DNA of 64,000 nucleotides from contig JBNKJV010000011.1 of NCBI GenBank assembly GCA_050291465.1, positions 36,741 through 100,740 of the forward strand, given 5' to 3'. Shown here piece after piece: positions 36,052 to 45,631 of the stretch (its first letter is position 1; each line of letters starts with the position of its first letter). The stretch comes from CBFDBF01 sp050291465 (GTDB lineage: Bacteria; Pseudomonadota; Gammaproteobacteria; Chromatiales; Chromatiaceae). The notes under the pieces are model-generated. The model was not told where the DNA came from. It was given only the letters and a program-made list of their open reading frames with translations, and searched no databases. The translations under genes and the position numbers were made by a program.

Positions 36052-37671
36052 TCAAACTTTAAACTGTCTAATCATAGCATCCAGACGTGCAGCCACAGAA
36101 GCGACCTCCTCGCTGGAATGGGAGGTCTGACGCGCCCCTTCCGCCGCTTTACCTGTGACCTCGTTTATGGAGACGATATTCCGATTGACTTCCTCTACCA
36201 TGATACTCTGTTCCTCGGCGGCGGTCGCAATCCTGGAATTCATATCGTTGATCGAACTTACCGCAGCTGAAATCTCTTCCAGGGCACCGCCGGCGACCCG
36301 TGATTCGGCCACACTTCGGTCAGCATCTTCCTTACCCTGCCCCATGACCTGTACCGCTTCCTCCGAGGATTGTCGCAGCTGATCGATTATCTCCCGAATC
36401 TCCTTGGTGGCATCCTGGGTACGCTGGGCGAGACTCCGTACCTCATCCGCGACAACAGCGAAACCCCGCCCCTGCTCACCGGCTCGCGCCGCCTCAATGG
36501 CGGCATTCAACGCCAACAGGTTCGTCTGCTCGGCAATGGCGGTAATTGCCTCTGACACCTGCCCGATTCTGCCGGTGCCGTCTGCCAACTGTCGAACCAC
36601 ACCGCTGGCATTCTCAATCCTGTCCGCCAGAAGGGCAATATCGTCCACCACGCTCGTCACCACTTCCTGCCCATTGGAGGCGCTTGACAACGCCTTACGG
36701 GCAGCCTCTTCCGCCTGAGAAGCGCTTGCGGCGACATCCTGGGCGGCACTGGAAAGTTCGCCGATAGCCAGGGTTAACTGGCGGGTCTGGTTCTCCTGCT
36801 CCGCGATACCGACCTCGGACCGCTCCGCGACGTTTGCCAGATCCTTGGCATGTTCCAACAGGCCGTCCATATTCGCAGTCAGTTCCTGAATCGTGGGCTG
36901 GAACCTGCCCAACATGCTGTTGAAGGAGGTTGCCACATTCCCGAACTCATCGTTCACCGTGATATCCACGCGCGGCCGCAGATCGACGTTCGCTTCCACC
37001 TCTTCCACCACATTCCGAAGCACTGACAGCGGCCTGACGACGATAATCCGAAGCAGCTGGTTCAACAGCAGCAGGCCAACTACGAAGATTGCAGCATTTA
37101 TCAGCGCGCCGGCCCAGAGGTCTTTTTCCACTGCCTCGTCCCATTTCTGCAGCGAGTATCTGAGACGGACGGCGCCCAGAACCGTTCCTTCCTTAACCTG
37201 ATGGCAGGTCAGACAGTTGGTGCCGTTATAATTGGTCTGGGCCTTGAAGGGCCGGACAATATTCAATATCCGATGGCCATCCTCCTCATCCAGACTCAGT
37301 ACTTCTTCGCCGCTCAGCCCCTTGTTGTCCATTTCATCCACGGGTTTCTCGTGTTCCAGCCCGGGACCGTACATCTTGGACACTGCACCGCCACGCAGCA
37401 TTCTGATCTCCAGCACCTCGTCCCGGCCTTCAATCTTCTCCCGCAGGATATTCCGGCTGGACATGGTGCCGGTAAACATCATGGTATTCATGCTGTCGAA
37501 GTAGCTGTTTATAAGATCCCCCGCCTGGGCCTCCGCCGACAACAATACTCGATCTTTCTCCGCACTTGCCATATGGAGGGTAATCAGGAGCACGGCGAGT
37601 AAGAATACTGCCGCCACTGCCGAGAGGATTTTTATTTGCACCGAAATTACGCGGGGCTTTTTTTCAGACAT
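36052..37671 (-). CDS. Methyl-accepting chemotaxis protein with a c-type haem-binding periplasmic domain
   Basis: 539 residues. TM1 (11-33), periplasmic sensor (34-182), TM2 (186-209), HAMP (210-265), then a full signalling domain with the conserved tip EQTNLLALNAAIEAARAGEQ. Inside the periplasmic domain is a c-type haem motif, TNCLTCHQVKEG (C153, C156, H157). That points to a haem-based redox, O2 or NO sensor rather than a metabolite receptor. The domain resembles haem-containing sensor domains of other MCPs in sulfur and metal-cycling bacteria (established class; exact subfamily not determined). No che genes are nearby. Confidence 0.93.
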   Translation of the reverse strand: MSEKKPRVISVQIKILSAVAAVFLLAVLLITLHMASAEKDRVLLSAEAQAGDLINSYFDSMNTMMFTGTMSSRNILREKIEGRDEVLEIRMLRGGAVSKMYGPGLEHEKPVDEMDNKGLSGEEVLSLDEEDGHRILNIVRPFKAQTNYNGTNCLTCHQVKEGTVLGAVRLRYSLQKWDEAVEKDLWAGALINAAIFVVGLLLLNQLLRIIVVRPLSVLRNVVEEVEANVDLRPRVDITVNDEFGNVATSFNSMLGRFQPTIQELTANMDGLLEHAKDLANVAERSEVGIAEQENQTRQLTLAIGELSSAAQDVAASASQAEEAARKALSSASNGQEVVTSVVDDIALLADRIENASGVVRQLADGTGRIGQVSEAITAIAEQTNLLALNAAIEAARAGEQGRGFAVVADEVRSLAQRTQDATKEIREIIDQLRQSSEEAVQVMGQGKEDADRSVAESRVAGGALEEISAAVSSINDMNSRIATAAEEQSIMVEEVNRNIVSINEVTGKAAEGARQTSHSSEEVASVAARLDAMIRQFKV

Positions 37672-37897
37672 GGCCTTCTATCACCTTGATTTTAATGGGT
37701 GCCTTTATCAGGGATATTGTCGGCGGGCGGGGAAAAAACTTTAACCGGAATACCCGCGGGGAATATACCACAACGAACCGATTACCGATTGCGTAACCCG
37801 CTAATTCAACAGAGAATATCGCCCTGGTAACATGGGATCCGGAGTGCGTGATCTTAATGCCTGACAGGCCACCTTCGTTGGAGCCCGGCCATACTTC

Positions 37898-39175
37898 ATG
37901 AATCATTCAGAATCCTACGCTGCGAAATTCGCCCTGATCTCGGAACAGACCCCGTTCAGCCGTCTGCCGGAAGAGCAGCGGTCTTTTTTGCGGCAACAGG
38001 CGTACCGCTTCCACTTCACCCTCCAGGATCTGAGGAAACTGACGGAGATGGCCTTGGACCTCAATATGTGGGGGGAAGGATCCATCATCGAATTATGGCC
38101 TTCTCCGGCAGATTCGGGCGAGACCGGACGGGATGCCAAAAAACGGGTGCTGAAAGACGTTTCCGCCTGCTGGGAGAGAAAGCGATCTGAAGCAAACCAC
38201 TATACAGAGGCCGCCCACGGGGAACCGCAGGAAAAACCGTCAGCCGAGGCCGTTCTGCGGTCCAAAGACGGCCTGGGGCTTGGCTACTGTCCGGTAGCAT
38301 CGGTAAAAACCCGTTGCTGCAACCTGATGACCCTGGATGCGGTGGAAAATTGCGGTTACGGCTGCAGCTACTGCAGTATCCAGTCTTTCTTCGGTGATAA
38401 TCGGGTCTTTTTCGATGATCGTTTCGGCGAAAAACTGGGCGCTCTGAAGCTGGACCCGAACCGGATCTACCATATCGGGACCGGCCAATCCTCCGACTCC
38501 CTTATGTGGGGGAACAGCCACGGCGTACTGGATACATTGATCGAATTCGCCCGTGACCACCCCAACGTCATCCTGGAGCTGAAGACAAAATCCGGCAACA
38601 TTGCCCATCTCAGCAAGGCCGATCCGCCGCGCAATCTCATCTGCACCTGGTCACTCAATACGCCGACCATCATTCGGAATGAGGAGAAGGGAACCGCATC
38701 TCTGGAGAAACGCCTCGCGGCCGCCAGGGCGCTGGCGGACAAAGGCGTGATTATCGGCTTCCACTTTCACCCCATCGTGCATTATGCCGGATGGAAACAG
38801 GACTACGCCGGAGTGGTGAAATCGGTACAGGATACTTTTAACCCTGCCGAGGTGGCGATGATTTCCCTCGGCACCCTGACCTATACCAAGCCGGTGATAA
38901 AGATGATACGGGAGAGCCAGCTCCGGAGTAAGATACTTAAAATGGGGTTGACGGAAAGCGATGGAAAATTCTCCTACCCCGAACAACTCAAACTGGAACT
39001 TTTCTCCCACGTTTATCACTGCTTTGACAGCAGCTGGCATGACGGCGCTTTCTTTTATCTCTGCATGGAAAACAACAAGTACTGGAAACCGGTTTTCGGC
39101 TTTGAGTACTCATCCAATACGGAGTTTGAACAGGCCATGATAAAAGACTATATGCGCAAGACCGGACGATCCTAA
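37898..39175 (+). CDS. SplB-like radical SAM protein (spore photoproduct lyase family)
   Basis: 425 residues. The radical SAM cluster motif is CGYGCSYC (C152, C156, C159), preceded by two adjacent Cys (TRCCNL, 140-141). Downstream motifs IYHIGTGQSSDSLMWGNSHGVLD, LELKTKSGNI, SLNTP and IIGFHFHPIVHY match the COG1533/SplB group. True spore photoproduct lyase repairs thymine dimers in spores. This organism is not expected to sporulate, so the reaction is unknown; DNA photoproduct repair is only one option. It stands alone, divergent from the chemoreceptor gene. Confidence 0.85.
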   Translation: MNHSESYAAKFALISEQTPFSRLPEEQRSFLRQQAYRFHFTLQDLRKLTEMALDLNMWGEGSIIELWPSPADSGETGRDAKKRVLKDVSACWERKRSEANHYTEAAHGEPQEKPSAEAVLRSKDGLGLGYCPVASVKTRCCNLMTLDAVENCGYGCSYCSIQSFFGDNRVFFDDRFGEKLGALKLDPNRIYHIGTGQSSDSLMWGNSHGVLDTLIEFARDHPNVILELKTKSGNIAHLSKADPPRNLICTWSLNTPTIIRNEEKGTASLEKRLAAARALADKGVIIGFHFHPIVHYAGWKQDYAGVVKSVQDTFNPAEVAMISLGTLTYTKPVIKMIRESQLRSKILKMGLTESDGKFSYPEQLKLELFSHVYHCFDSSWHDGAFFYLCMENNKYWKPVFGFEYSSNTEFEQAMIKDYMRKTGRS

Positions 39176-39289
39176 CCCGCCCCCTATGCGCCAATCCTCC
39201 AGCCGGAGACAGGTTCTGGCGGTACAAGCAAGGAATCCGGGATAGACTATTCTTACCAATGAGGATATATCGGAAAAGGCCTTCGAATT

Positions 39290-39883
39290 ATGCCTGCACA
39301 ACTGTTTGATATCTACTTCTCCGGCAAGATCCTGAACGACCAGGATCTTGCCGAGGTCCAGGAACGCATCCGCCGGCTGTTTAATGCCGACGAGGAGAAG
39401 TTGGAACGCCTGTTCTCCGGTGTGCCGGTAAAAATAAAGGGGGGCGTGGATGAGGAAGAGGCCTCCCGATACCGGGTGGCTTTCCGCGACGCAGGAGCCC
39501 TGGTGGATATAAAGCTGGCGGAAACTACAGCGACCGCAAATCCTTCCGCCCAAGCCGCCGTTGAATCCGATACCCGGAAAAAGGGAAAGGATGACGACAC
39601 CCTGACGCTGTTACCTCCGAATACAGGAAGCCTCATTGACTGCGCAACCGAGATAGAGCCGCAGAAAATCCCCGATATCAGTCACCTGGCTCTGGATCCG
39701 GAAGGAACAATAATCGACGAATCGGAGGAAGCCCAACCGGCAGAGATCGACACCGGCGGTCTGACCGTCAATCCCGCCCAGAGCGGCACCCTGGAGGACT
39801 GCCGGCAACCAGTAGAACCGTACCCGATCCCTGATATCAGCAATCTGCAGATAGAACAGCCGGAAGAAGAGAAACCCCACTAA
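39290..39883 (+). CDS. Conserved protein of unknown function with internal duplication
   Basis: 197 residues, acidic, soluble. The first ~80 residues (FDIYFSGKILNDQDLAEVQE, LFSGVPVKIKGGVDEEEASRYR, AGALVDI) form a compact domain I have seen in gammaproteobacterial proteins without assigned function. The C-terminal half holds two copies of one motif about 65 residues apart: GSLIDCATEIEPQKIPDISHL and GTLEDCRQPVEPYPIPDISNL, each with one Cys and a PDIS turn. No signal peptide or TM segment. No role can be proposed. Confidence 0.75.
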   Translation: MPAQLFDIYFSGKILNDQDLAEVQERIRRLFNADEEKLERLFSGVPVKIKGGVDEEEASRYRVAFRDAGALVDIKLAETTATANPSAQAAVESDTRKKGKDDDTLTLLPPNTGSLIDCATEIEPQKIPDISHLALDPEGTIIDESEEAQPAEIDTGGLTVNPAQSGTLEDCRQPVEPYPIPDISNLQIEQPEEEKPH

Positions 39884-39919
39884 CGCTTTCCGCCGACCCG
39901 GAAATTCCTTATTTTAATA

Positions 39920-40030
39920 TTGTCATCTCGACCACAGGGAGGGGTCCTTGCCCAAGGCAACTGCGAGGGATCTTATGGCGATCCCTCACTGGCGTTCAAG
40001 ACGCTTACGCGGATTTCTCGCTGCGCTCAA
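39920..40030. repeat. Intergenic hairpin repeat with perfect GAGGGATC stem
   Basis: GAGGGATC (39965-39972) pairs with GATCCCTC (39980-39987). The flanking text (GTCATCTCGACC..., TTCTCGCTGCGCTCAAAATAACA) looks like the GTCATnnCGA...CGCTGCGCTC class of bacterial intergenic repeats. It lies between two convergent genes. Confidence 0.55.
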
Positions 40031-40060
40031 AATAACATTTGATCAGAGATTTCCTGAAAT

Positions 40061-41959
40061 TCATCCGGCATTCCGATCCGCTTCCTCAGGACCATTGATC
40101 GTCCCCTCCGGTCCCGCCTGTTTTTCGTCGTCGCCTTCCATTTCATCATCCCCTTCGACAGGCTCAACCGTCTTCGCCATGCGCTTGGCGAAATAGTAAA
40201 TCCGCTTCAGCTTTTCGACGATATCGATCTCAATGGTGTATGTCGGGATACGTTTCGGCTCCTCCACCACCAGGCGCGCCGCCTGATGTGTCGCCGCGGA
40301 ATCCGCCAGTGCGGAAATCTCCTTCTTCATGGATATCACCGCCTGCGCCGCCTCTACGTTGTGCTGCGAAACCGCTTGTACGGCCACGCGGAACGCCTTT
40401 TTCACAACCTTATGGAACCCCACAAGCAGCTCGCGAGTCGGCATGCTTATCGATACCCCCGCATCTATACGACTGATCCCGAGGGAAACAAGGTTGGTTT
40501 CTATGATGTCCCCGATATTTTCGATATCCCCGGCCGCTTCCATCAGCTTCAGAAACTCCCTGGTCTGGTGGTCGGTCAACGACTGCCTGCTGATCTTTCC
40601 CAGGTATTCCACGATCTGTTCGTAGAGGATATCAACCTCATCATCCAGGTCCTTTATCTCCCTCAGCGTCACCTTATTACCGGTAAGAATGGCCGGCATA
40701 ATCTGATTCAGCATATCGTCAACCCGTTCTCCCATATGCAGCATTTCCAACCGTACGCGATCAATAGCAAGTGAAGGCGTGGTCAATAACTCCTTGTCAA
40801 GATACTTGGCACTTACCGCAAGACCAATCTCCTCCAACGGAATGTCCGGCACTAATGTTTCAACCAGGCGCGCGATGTAGGTGGTAAACCAGATAAAGAC
40901 AAACGTATTCGCAACATTAAAAATGGTATGGGCGTTGGCGATCTGCCTCGGGGTTTCCGCCCCCAGTCGTTCGATACCCGTAAGTTCCGGATGAGAAGGA
41001 GAGAGCCAGGCTACCAGTTGTGCCAGCTGATCGATAAACATCACCCAGAGCAGCACACCGGCAACATTGAAAATAACATGCACCAGCCCCGCCCGCACCG
41101 CCTCCCGCGGCTTGCCTATGGAGGCCAGCATAGCGGTTACACAGGTGCCGATGTTGGCGCCAAAGGCCAGGGCGATACCCGCCGGCAGGGTAATAAAACC
41201 CTGACCCGCCATTACGATAACGATAGCGGTCGTCGCCGAGGAGGACTGAATCAGCCCGGTAAACACCGCGGCAATCGCGATCCCGATCAGGGGATTCTCC
41301 ATGCGTATCATCAGGTCCAGAAACGGCTGGTAGCTGCGCAGAGGCTCCATGGCATCACTCATAACACTCATACCAAAGAACACCAGGCCCAGCCCCATGA
41401 GCATTGTTCCATACTGCTTTATCCTCTCCCCCCTGGAAAGAAACATCATGCTGAAACCGGCGCCTATCATGAGCAACGCCCCTTTGGTTACCTTAAAGGC
41501 GACGATCTGAGCGGTTATGGTAGTACCGATATTGGCCCCCATAATGATTCCCACAGACTGGGACAAGGACATCAGCCCGGCCGTGATGAAACCCACCACC
41601 AGGACCGTGGTTACGGAAGAGGATTGAATAACTGCGGTAACCAGGGCGCCGGTCGCCGCCCCCATAATCCGGTTGGCCGTAAGCCTGGCAAGGATCATCT
41701 TCATCCGTTCCCCGGCAACCGCCTTGAGTGCTTCCGCCAGTTGCTCCATACCGAACAGAAACAGGGCCAGCCCGCCGAACATCTTCATACCCATTACACT
41801 CCACTCAATGGGTATATTCGTAGTGGAATCCGCCGGCACCGGCGAAGCCATCAGCAGCGCGGGCACCCCCACGATCAATAACAGCAAATACCGGGTCGCC
41901 CTATTGAACGTCCGGAGTCCGCCGAGCGGCAACGTACCGCCACCTTTACTCAACATCAC
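40061..41959 (-). CDS. Na+/phosphate cotransporter (NptA type) with C-terminal PhoU-like domain
   Basis: 632 residues. Two inverted membrane repeats carry the family motifs GALVTAVIQSSSVTTVLVVGF with GANIGTT, and FTGLIQSSSATTAIVIVM with FGANIGTCVTAM. From about residue 400 a soluble PhoU-like helical domain follows (MLHMGERVDDMLNQIM, MEAAGDIENIGDIIETN). It imports phosphate with Na+. Its start overlaps the end of the universal stress protein gene by 14 bp, so they are co-transcribed. The 5' end fits a leader plus TM (YLLLLIVGVPALLMA). Confidence 0.94.
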   Translation of the reverse strand: MMLSKGGGTLPLGGLRTFNRATRYLLLLIVGVPALLMASPVPADSTTNIPIEWSVMGMKMFGGLALFLFGMEQLAEALKAVAGERMKMILARLTANRIMGAATGALVTAVIQSSSVTTVLVVGFITAGLMSLSQSVGIIMGANIGTTITAQIVAFKVTKGALLMIGAGFSMMFLSRGERIKQYGTMLMGLGLVFFGMSVMSDAMEPLRSYQPFLDLMIRMENPLIGIAIAAVFTGLIQSSSATTAIVIVMAGQGFITLPAGIALAFGANIGTCVTAMLASIGKPREAVRAGLVHVIFNVAGVLLWVMFIDQLAQLVAWLSPSHPELTGIERLGAETPRQIANAHTIFNVANTFVFIWFTTYIARLVETLVPDIPLEEIGLAVSAKYLDKELLTTPSLAIDRVRLEMLHMGERVDDMLNQIMPAILTGNKVTLREIKDLDDEVDILYEQIVEYLGKISRQSLTDHQTREFLKLMEAAGDIENIGDIIETNLVSLGISRIDAGVSISMPTRELLVGFHKVVKKAFRVAVQAVSQHNVEAAQAVISMKKEISALADSAATHQAARLVVEEPKRIPTYTIEIDIVEKLKRIYYFAKRMAKTVEPVEGDDEMEGDDEKQAGPEGTINGPEEADRNAG

Positions 41960-42425
41960 CCTCCGACTTGACTATGGTCACAGGCACCGGACAAAGCTGC
42001 GCGACACGTTCCGCCTTTGATCCCAGCACCATATGCTGAAACCCGCTTCGACCCTGGCTGCCCATCACCACCATGCGCGCATCTATCTTTTCCGCCACTT
42101 CCAGGATTCTGGTGACAGGCAAGCCTACAACTATCATGGTGTCCGGTTTTTTGAGCTGTTTACAGTCGGGGTTATCACTGGCGACTCTCTTCAGGAAGGC
42201 ATTAAACATCTCGGCCGCGGCATCTTCTATTCGTAAGAGATGCTTCTTCTTAGTGACCCGGGTGTAATAACCCGGCATATCCTCAGGATCATGGACCACA
42301 TGCAGTATTACCAGAGGCGCATCCATGTATTCCGCCAATCTGCAAGCCTCCATCAAAGCCGCTTCCGAGTGCCTGGAGAAATCCACCGGCACCAGCAGCG
42401 GCTGCTTTTTCTGTTCTACCGCCAT
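41946..42425 (-). CDS. Universal stress protein (UspA family)
   Basis: 159 residues with PLLVPVDFSRHSEAALMEACRLA and the ATP-binding loop VVMGSQGRSGFQHMVLGSKAERV, so nucleotide binding of the UspA type is expected. It overlaps the downstream Na/Pi cotransporter gene by 14 bp and follows the PiT gene by 110 bp. It may therefore modulate phosphate uptake, but this is inference. Confidence 0.94.
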   Translation of the reverse strand: MAVEQKKQPLLVPVDFSRHSEAALMEACRLAEYMDAPLVILHVVHDPEDMPGYYTRVTKKKHLLRIEDAAAEMFNAFLKRVASDNPDCKQLKKPDTMIVVGLPVTRILEVAEKIDARMVVMGSQGRSGFQHMVLGSKAERVAQLCPVPVTIVKSEGDVE

Positions 42426-42535
42426 AGTCTATTCCTGAAATCCTTTACTCCAAGAATAGTCCGTCCGGAAGCAGTTAAAAGCCCCATGGGCCTGTTAACA
42501 AGGTTTTAGAAGACGGTTTTTTCGTCCTTGTGGTG

Positions 42536-44104
42536 TCAGGGCAACATAAAACCGCGAATCATAAAATACAGCAGCGCCGCCATGATTCCTGAAACGGGTA
42601 CGGTAACAACCCAAGCCGCGGCAATCCTCAACAGTGCGGATCGTTTTACCAGTTCGTGGCGATAGACCTTGCGTAATCCTTTTCGCTCTTTCTTAGTCAA
42701 ATGAGCTTTCGCGGAATCCTCCTTCAGTTGCTGCAACATAATGCCCTTCTCGGCAATAGAAGCCTTCTTGAACTCAATAAGAAATTCCTCAATCACAGCT
42801 TCATCCTGATCCTGGTGGTGGTGCTTTATCTCCTCAATCATCTTGGCATAGCTGGTCTTGAGATATTCCCGCAGGAAACCAACCCCGAACACACCTCCTA
42901 CAGCGATATGCGTGGAGCTGACCGGCAGCCCGAGCTGGCTCGCAATAATCACGGTAATGGCAGCGGCCATGGCAATACAGAATGATCGCATCTGGTCCAG
43001 TTCGGTAATCTCGGATCCGACCGTTCGAATCAGCTTTGGCCCATATAACGCCAACCCTATGGCGATACCCAACGCACCTACCATCATGACCCAGAGAGGT
43101 ATGGAAGCTTTATTCGCCACAACCCCGCTCAGGATAGCTTCGTTGATGGCGGCAAGAGGACCCACCGCATTGGCGACATCGTTTGCGCCGTGGGCAAAAC
43201 TAAGCAGTGCGGCGGCAAATACGAGGGGAACGGTAAAAAGCCGATTGATACTGTGTTTGTCGTTCGTAAGCCGCCCTGCCACTTTTGCGATTAGCGGCCG
43301 TACTATGAAATAGACCATGGCCGCGACCGCCAACCCGATGAACACCGAGGACCAGAAATCCACCTTCCAGACCTGCTTCAGGCCTTTTAGGATCAGGTAG
43401 GTGCCAAATGCCCACGCCATGACCGCCACCAGCAGCGGCACCATCCGCTTGGCGGCGGCTATCATGTCGCTCCGGTAGGTAATGGTACGCTTTATCAAAT
43501 ACAGAAAAGCCGCCGCTATCAGGCCACCCAGAACCGGCGAGATCACCCAACTGGATACGATCGCACCCATTTTGTCCCAATTTGCGGCACCCCAGCCACC
43601 GGCTGCCACTCCGGCACCCAGCACACCGCCAACGATAGAGTGGGTAGTGGAAACCGGTGCCCCTAACGCAGTGGCGATATTCAACCAGATGGCACCGGCG
43701 AGGAGAGCGGCCATCATCAACCAGATAAACGAATCGGCGCCGGAGATATTTACCGGATCGATAATCCCTTTCTTGATAGTACCCACCACATCGCCTCCGG
43801 CAATCAACGCGCCTGATGCCTCGAAGATCGCGGCGATGATAATAGCTCCCACCAGAGTGAGGGCCTTGGAGCCGACCGCCGGCCCAACATTATTGGCGAC
43901 GTCGTTGGCACCGATATTCATTGCCATATACCCGCCGATCATCGCCGCAACGACGAGCAGAATACTCCCCTGATCACCATCACCCCGCATAACAGCAAAC
44001 AGCATGACACCGACGACAAAGAGCATGGCAATGCCGATCCTGAACAGTTCTCGTCTACTGAAACTGGTTGCGTCCTCTATTTGACTGATATTTTTAAGTT
44101 CCAC
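42536..44104 (-). CDS. Inorganic phosphate transporter, PiT family
   Basis: 522 residues with the duplicated PiT signature: GANDVANNVGPAVGSKAL near the N-terminus and GANDVANAVGPLAAINEAIL in the second half. About ten membrane helices and a charged cytosolic loop (IEEIKHHHQDQDEAVIEEFL) are visible. A low-affinity, proton-coupled phosphate or metal-phosphate importer. First of three minus-strand genes (PiT, UspA, Na/Pi). I looked for a Pho box upstream and found none convincing. Confidence 0.96.
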   Translation of the reverse strand: MELKNISQIEDATSFSRRELFRIGIAMLFVVGVMLFAVMRGDGDQGSILLVVAAMIGGYMAMNIGANDVANNVGPAVGSKALTLVGAIIIAAIFEASGALIAGGDVVGTIKKGIIDPVNISGADSFIWLMMAALLAGAIWLNIATALGAPVSTTHSIVGGVLGAGVAAGGWGAANWDKMGAIVSSWVISPVLGGLIAAAFLYLIKRTITYRSDMIAAAKRMVPLLVAVMAWAFGTYLILKGLKQVWKVDFWSSVFIGLAVAAMVYFIVRPLIAKVAGRLTNDKHSINRLFTVPLVFAAALLSFAHGANDVANAVGPLAAINEAILSGVVANKASIPLWVMMVGALGIAIGLALYGPKLIRTVGSEITELDQMRSFCIAMAAAITVIIASQLGLPVSSTHIAVGGVFGVGFLREYLKTSYAKMIEEIKHHHQDQDEAVIEEFLIEFKKASIAEKGIMLQQLKEDSAKAHLTKKERKGLRKVYRHELVKRSALLRIAAAWVVTVPVSGIMAALLYFMIRGFMLP

Positions 44105-44309
44105 GTACTATTCCACCTTGATTGATGCGACATCTTTCCTGAACAGGACGGCAATCCGCCTGTGTAGAAAACAGTTATAACAATATCGATTTAAACAGGA
44201 GCCATCACGCCCGGATTGTTGCCAACCCAAAGAAGGACGCTGAGGCCCTTATTAGAAGTAAAACAACGAAGTGCTCCCCTTTCTATCTATTCCCGCGAAA
44301 TTCACTCCT

Positions 44310-45584
44310 TCAGTACAAAAGGGGAAATTCGTTTCGCTTGAACTGATGCAGCGCATCCATGGCATCCAGGGTACTGACCAACAACCCCGTGGACAAAATC
44401 CTCCCCAGCCCCCCCTGTATACATCCGGTCTCACTGAACACGGAACAGGAATCCCGTCTACCTTGCGGATGATAAAGCACTGCTGGAACGGGGTCACCGC
44501 AATGCCCGCCCGCGCTGGAATCGGTCGAATGGTCACCTGTTACCGTGATGACCATATCTTCCTGCAACAGCGGCTCCAGCTCCGAATCAATCCGTTCGAG
44601 CATTCTCATTTTTTCTTCCGGTCTTTTATCATGTGCGGAAATATCCGGACCCTTTATATGGAGAAACACCAGATCATGTTGCGACAGCATCTCCAGGGCG
44701 GCCGCAACCTTGGCCCTTAAGTCGGTATCCGGAAGCGCGGAAAAGGAGGGGTCACTCCTGCGGGTGTAGCCGAAGATCTGCGCCAAACCGAGTACGGTTC
44801 CCTCACCCGCCACAACCGCCGTCTTGACGCGATAATGGTTAACGATGGAGCTCAGTTGCTCCAGTTTGCCCGCTCCGCGGGTTATAATCCCGTTAGCAAC
44901 AGGCAATCCCTGCTGTCGACGAATCCCGTTCAGTTCCGCCTCGCTAAGACGCTCAAAGGCGATTTCCAAAAACCGGTTGATCGCTTGCGCCGTCAGCTGC
45001 GCCTGCTCGTCCTCCGACGCAAACGCCTGACACTCCAACACCGGCGTGGGCAACGACGTGGTACCTGGATCGGTATCGGTAATTGCCGCTGACAGGTTAT
45101 ATCCGGTCAGCTGTAATACCGCCCGATGCTGGGTGGCAGGGAACAGGGAACAGCAAACGCCGTTCCCGACCTCAACACCCCGTAGCAGTGCGGCCAGCTC
45201 CTCTGTCCCTTGGCTGATACGTCCCGCCCTTCTATCGATTACCTGCACTCGCCCACCACTCTCCTCAAGGGTGGCGAAATTACAGCGAATCGCCACATCT
45301 CCGGGCTGCAGGGGCACACCAATGCCCGCCGCTTCTACCGGCCCCCTGGCCAGCAGCCGCACCTGCTGCATCGGAAGTCCCATCAGCAACGCGGTCCCGG
45401 TATGGGTCCCCACCACGACCCCTGGAAACAGGGGGTCCATTAAACCGCACAGCCCCTTCTCCACCAACCGGTCCAGGTGTGGGGTTTGCGCCGCTTCCAG
45501 CGGTGTCAGGCCATTCAGTTGCGGACAGGGACGATCGCCGAGCCCGTCCAGAATAATGAACAGTCCCTTACGCAGTGGCGTCAA
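44310..45584 (-). CDS. Archaeal-type 2,3-bisphosphoglycerate-independent phosphoglycerate mutase (ApgM family)
   Basis: 424 residues of the alkaline phosphatase superfamily. LFIILDGLGDRP supplies the metal-binding Asp13; the ApgM-type core follows (TPLEAAQTPHLDRL, HIKGPDISAHDK, VITVTGDHSTDS). In the usual GSDxAxLxxLG nucleophile loop, Ser-Asp is Thr-His here (GTHTGTALLMG, T60-H61), so activity may differ. Interconversion of 2- and 3-phosphoglycerate is the family reaction. It lies 47 bp after a 2-phosphoglycerate kinase gene, suggesting a small phosphoglycerate module next to the Pst locus. Confidence 0.85.
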   Translation of the reverse strand: MTPLRKGLFIILDGLGDRPCPQLNGLTPLEAAQTPHLDRLVEKGLCGLMDPLFPGVVVGTHTGTALLMGLPMQQVRLLARGPVEAAGIGVPLQPGDVAIRCNFATLEESGGRVQVIDRRAGRISQGTEELAALLRGVEVGNGVCCSLFPATQHRAVLQLTGYNLSAAITDTDPGTTSLPTPVLECQAFASEDEQAQLTAQAINRFLEIAFERLSEAELNGIRRQQGLPVANGIITRGAGKLEQLSSIVNHYRVKTAVVAGEGTVLGLAQIFGYTRRSDPSFSALPDTDLRAKVAAALEMLSQHDLVFLHIKGPDISAHDKRPEEKMRMLERIDSELEPLLQEDMVITVTGDHSTDSSAGGHCGDPVPAVLYHPQGRRDSCSVFSETGCIQGGLGRILSTGLLVSTLDAMDALHQFKRNEFPLLY

Positions 45585-45631
45585 TTCGAATCCCCCCGGA
45601 AACCGGCGGCGAGTGAAGCCTATCGCCCATA

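Noticed and set aside
40928..41881. 317-codon plus-strand open frame
   Set aside because: Antisense to the Na/Pi cotransporter; rich in His, Gln and Gly as expected of a shadow, with no signal or motif.
44105..44200. TTGTTATAACTGTTT on the minus strand as a second Pho box upstream of PiT
   Set aside because: Half-sites are two bases apart instead of four and match poorly.
44252..44309. GTG-initiated small frame after the phosphoglycerate mutase
   Set aside because: An AAGGAG is present but spacing to the GTG is wrong and the peptide has no recognisable features.
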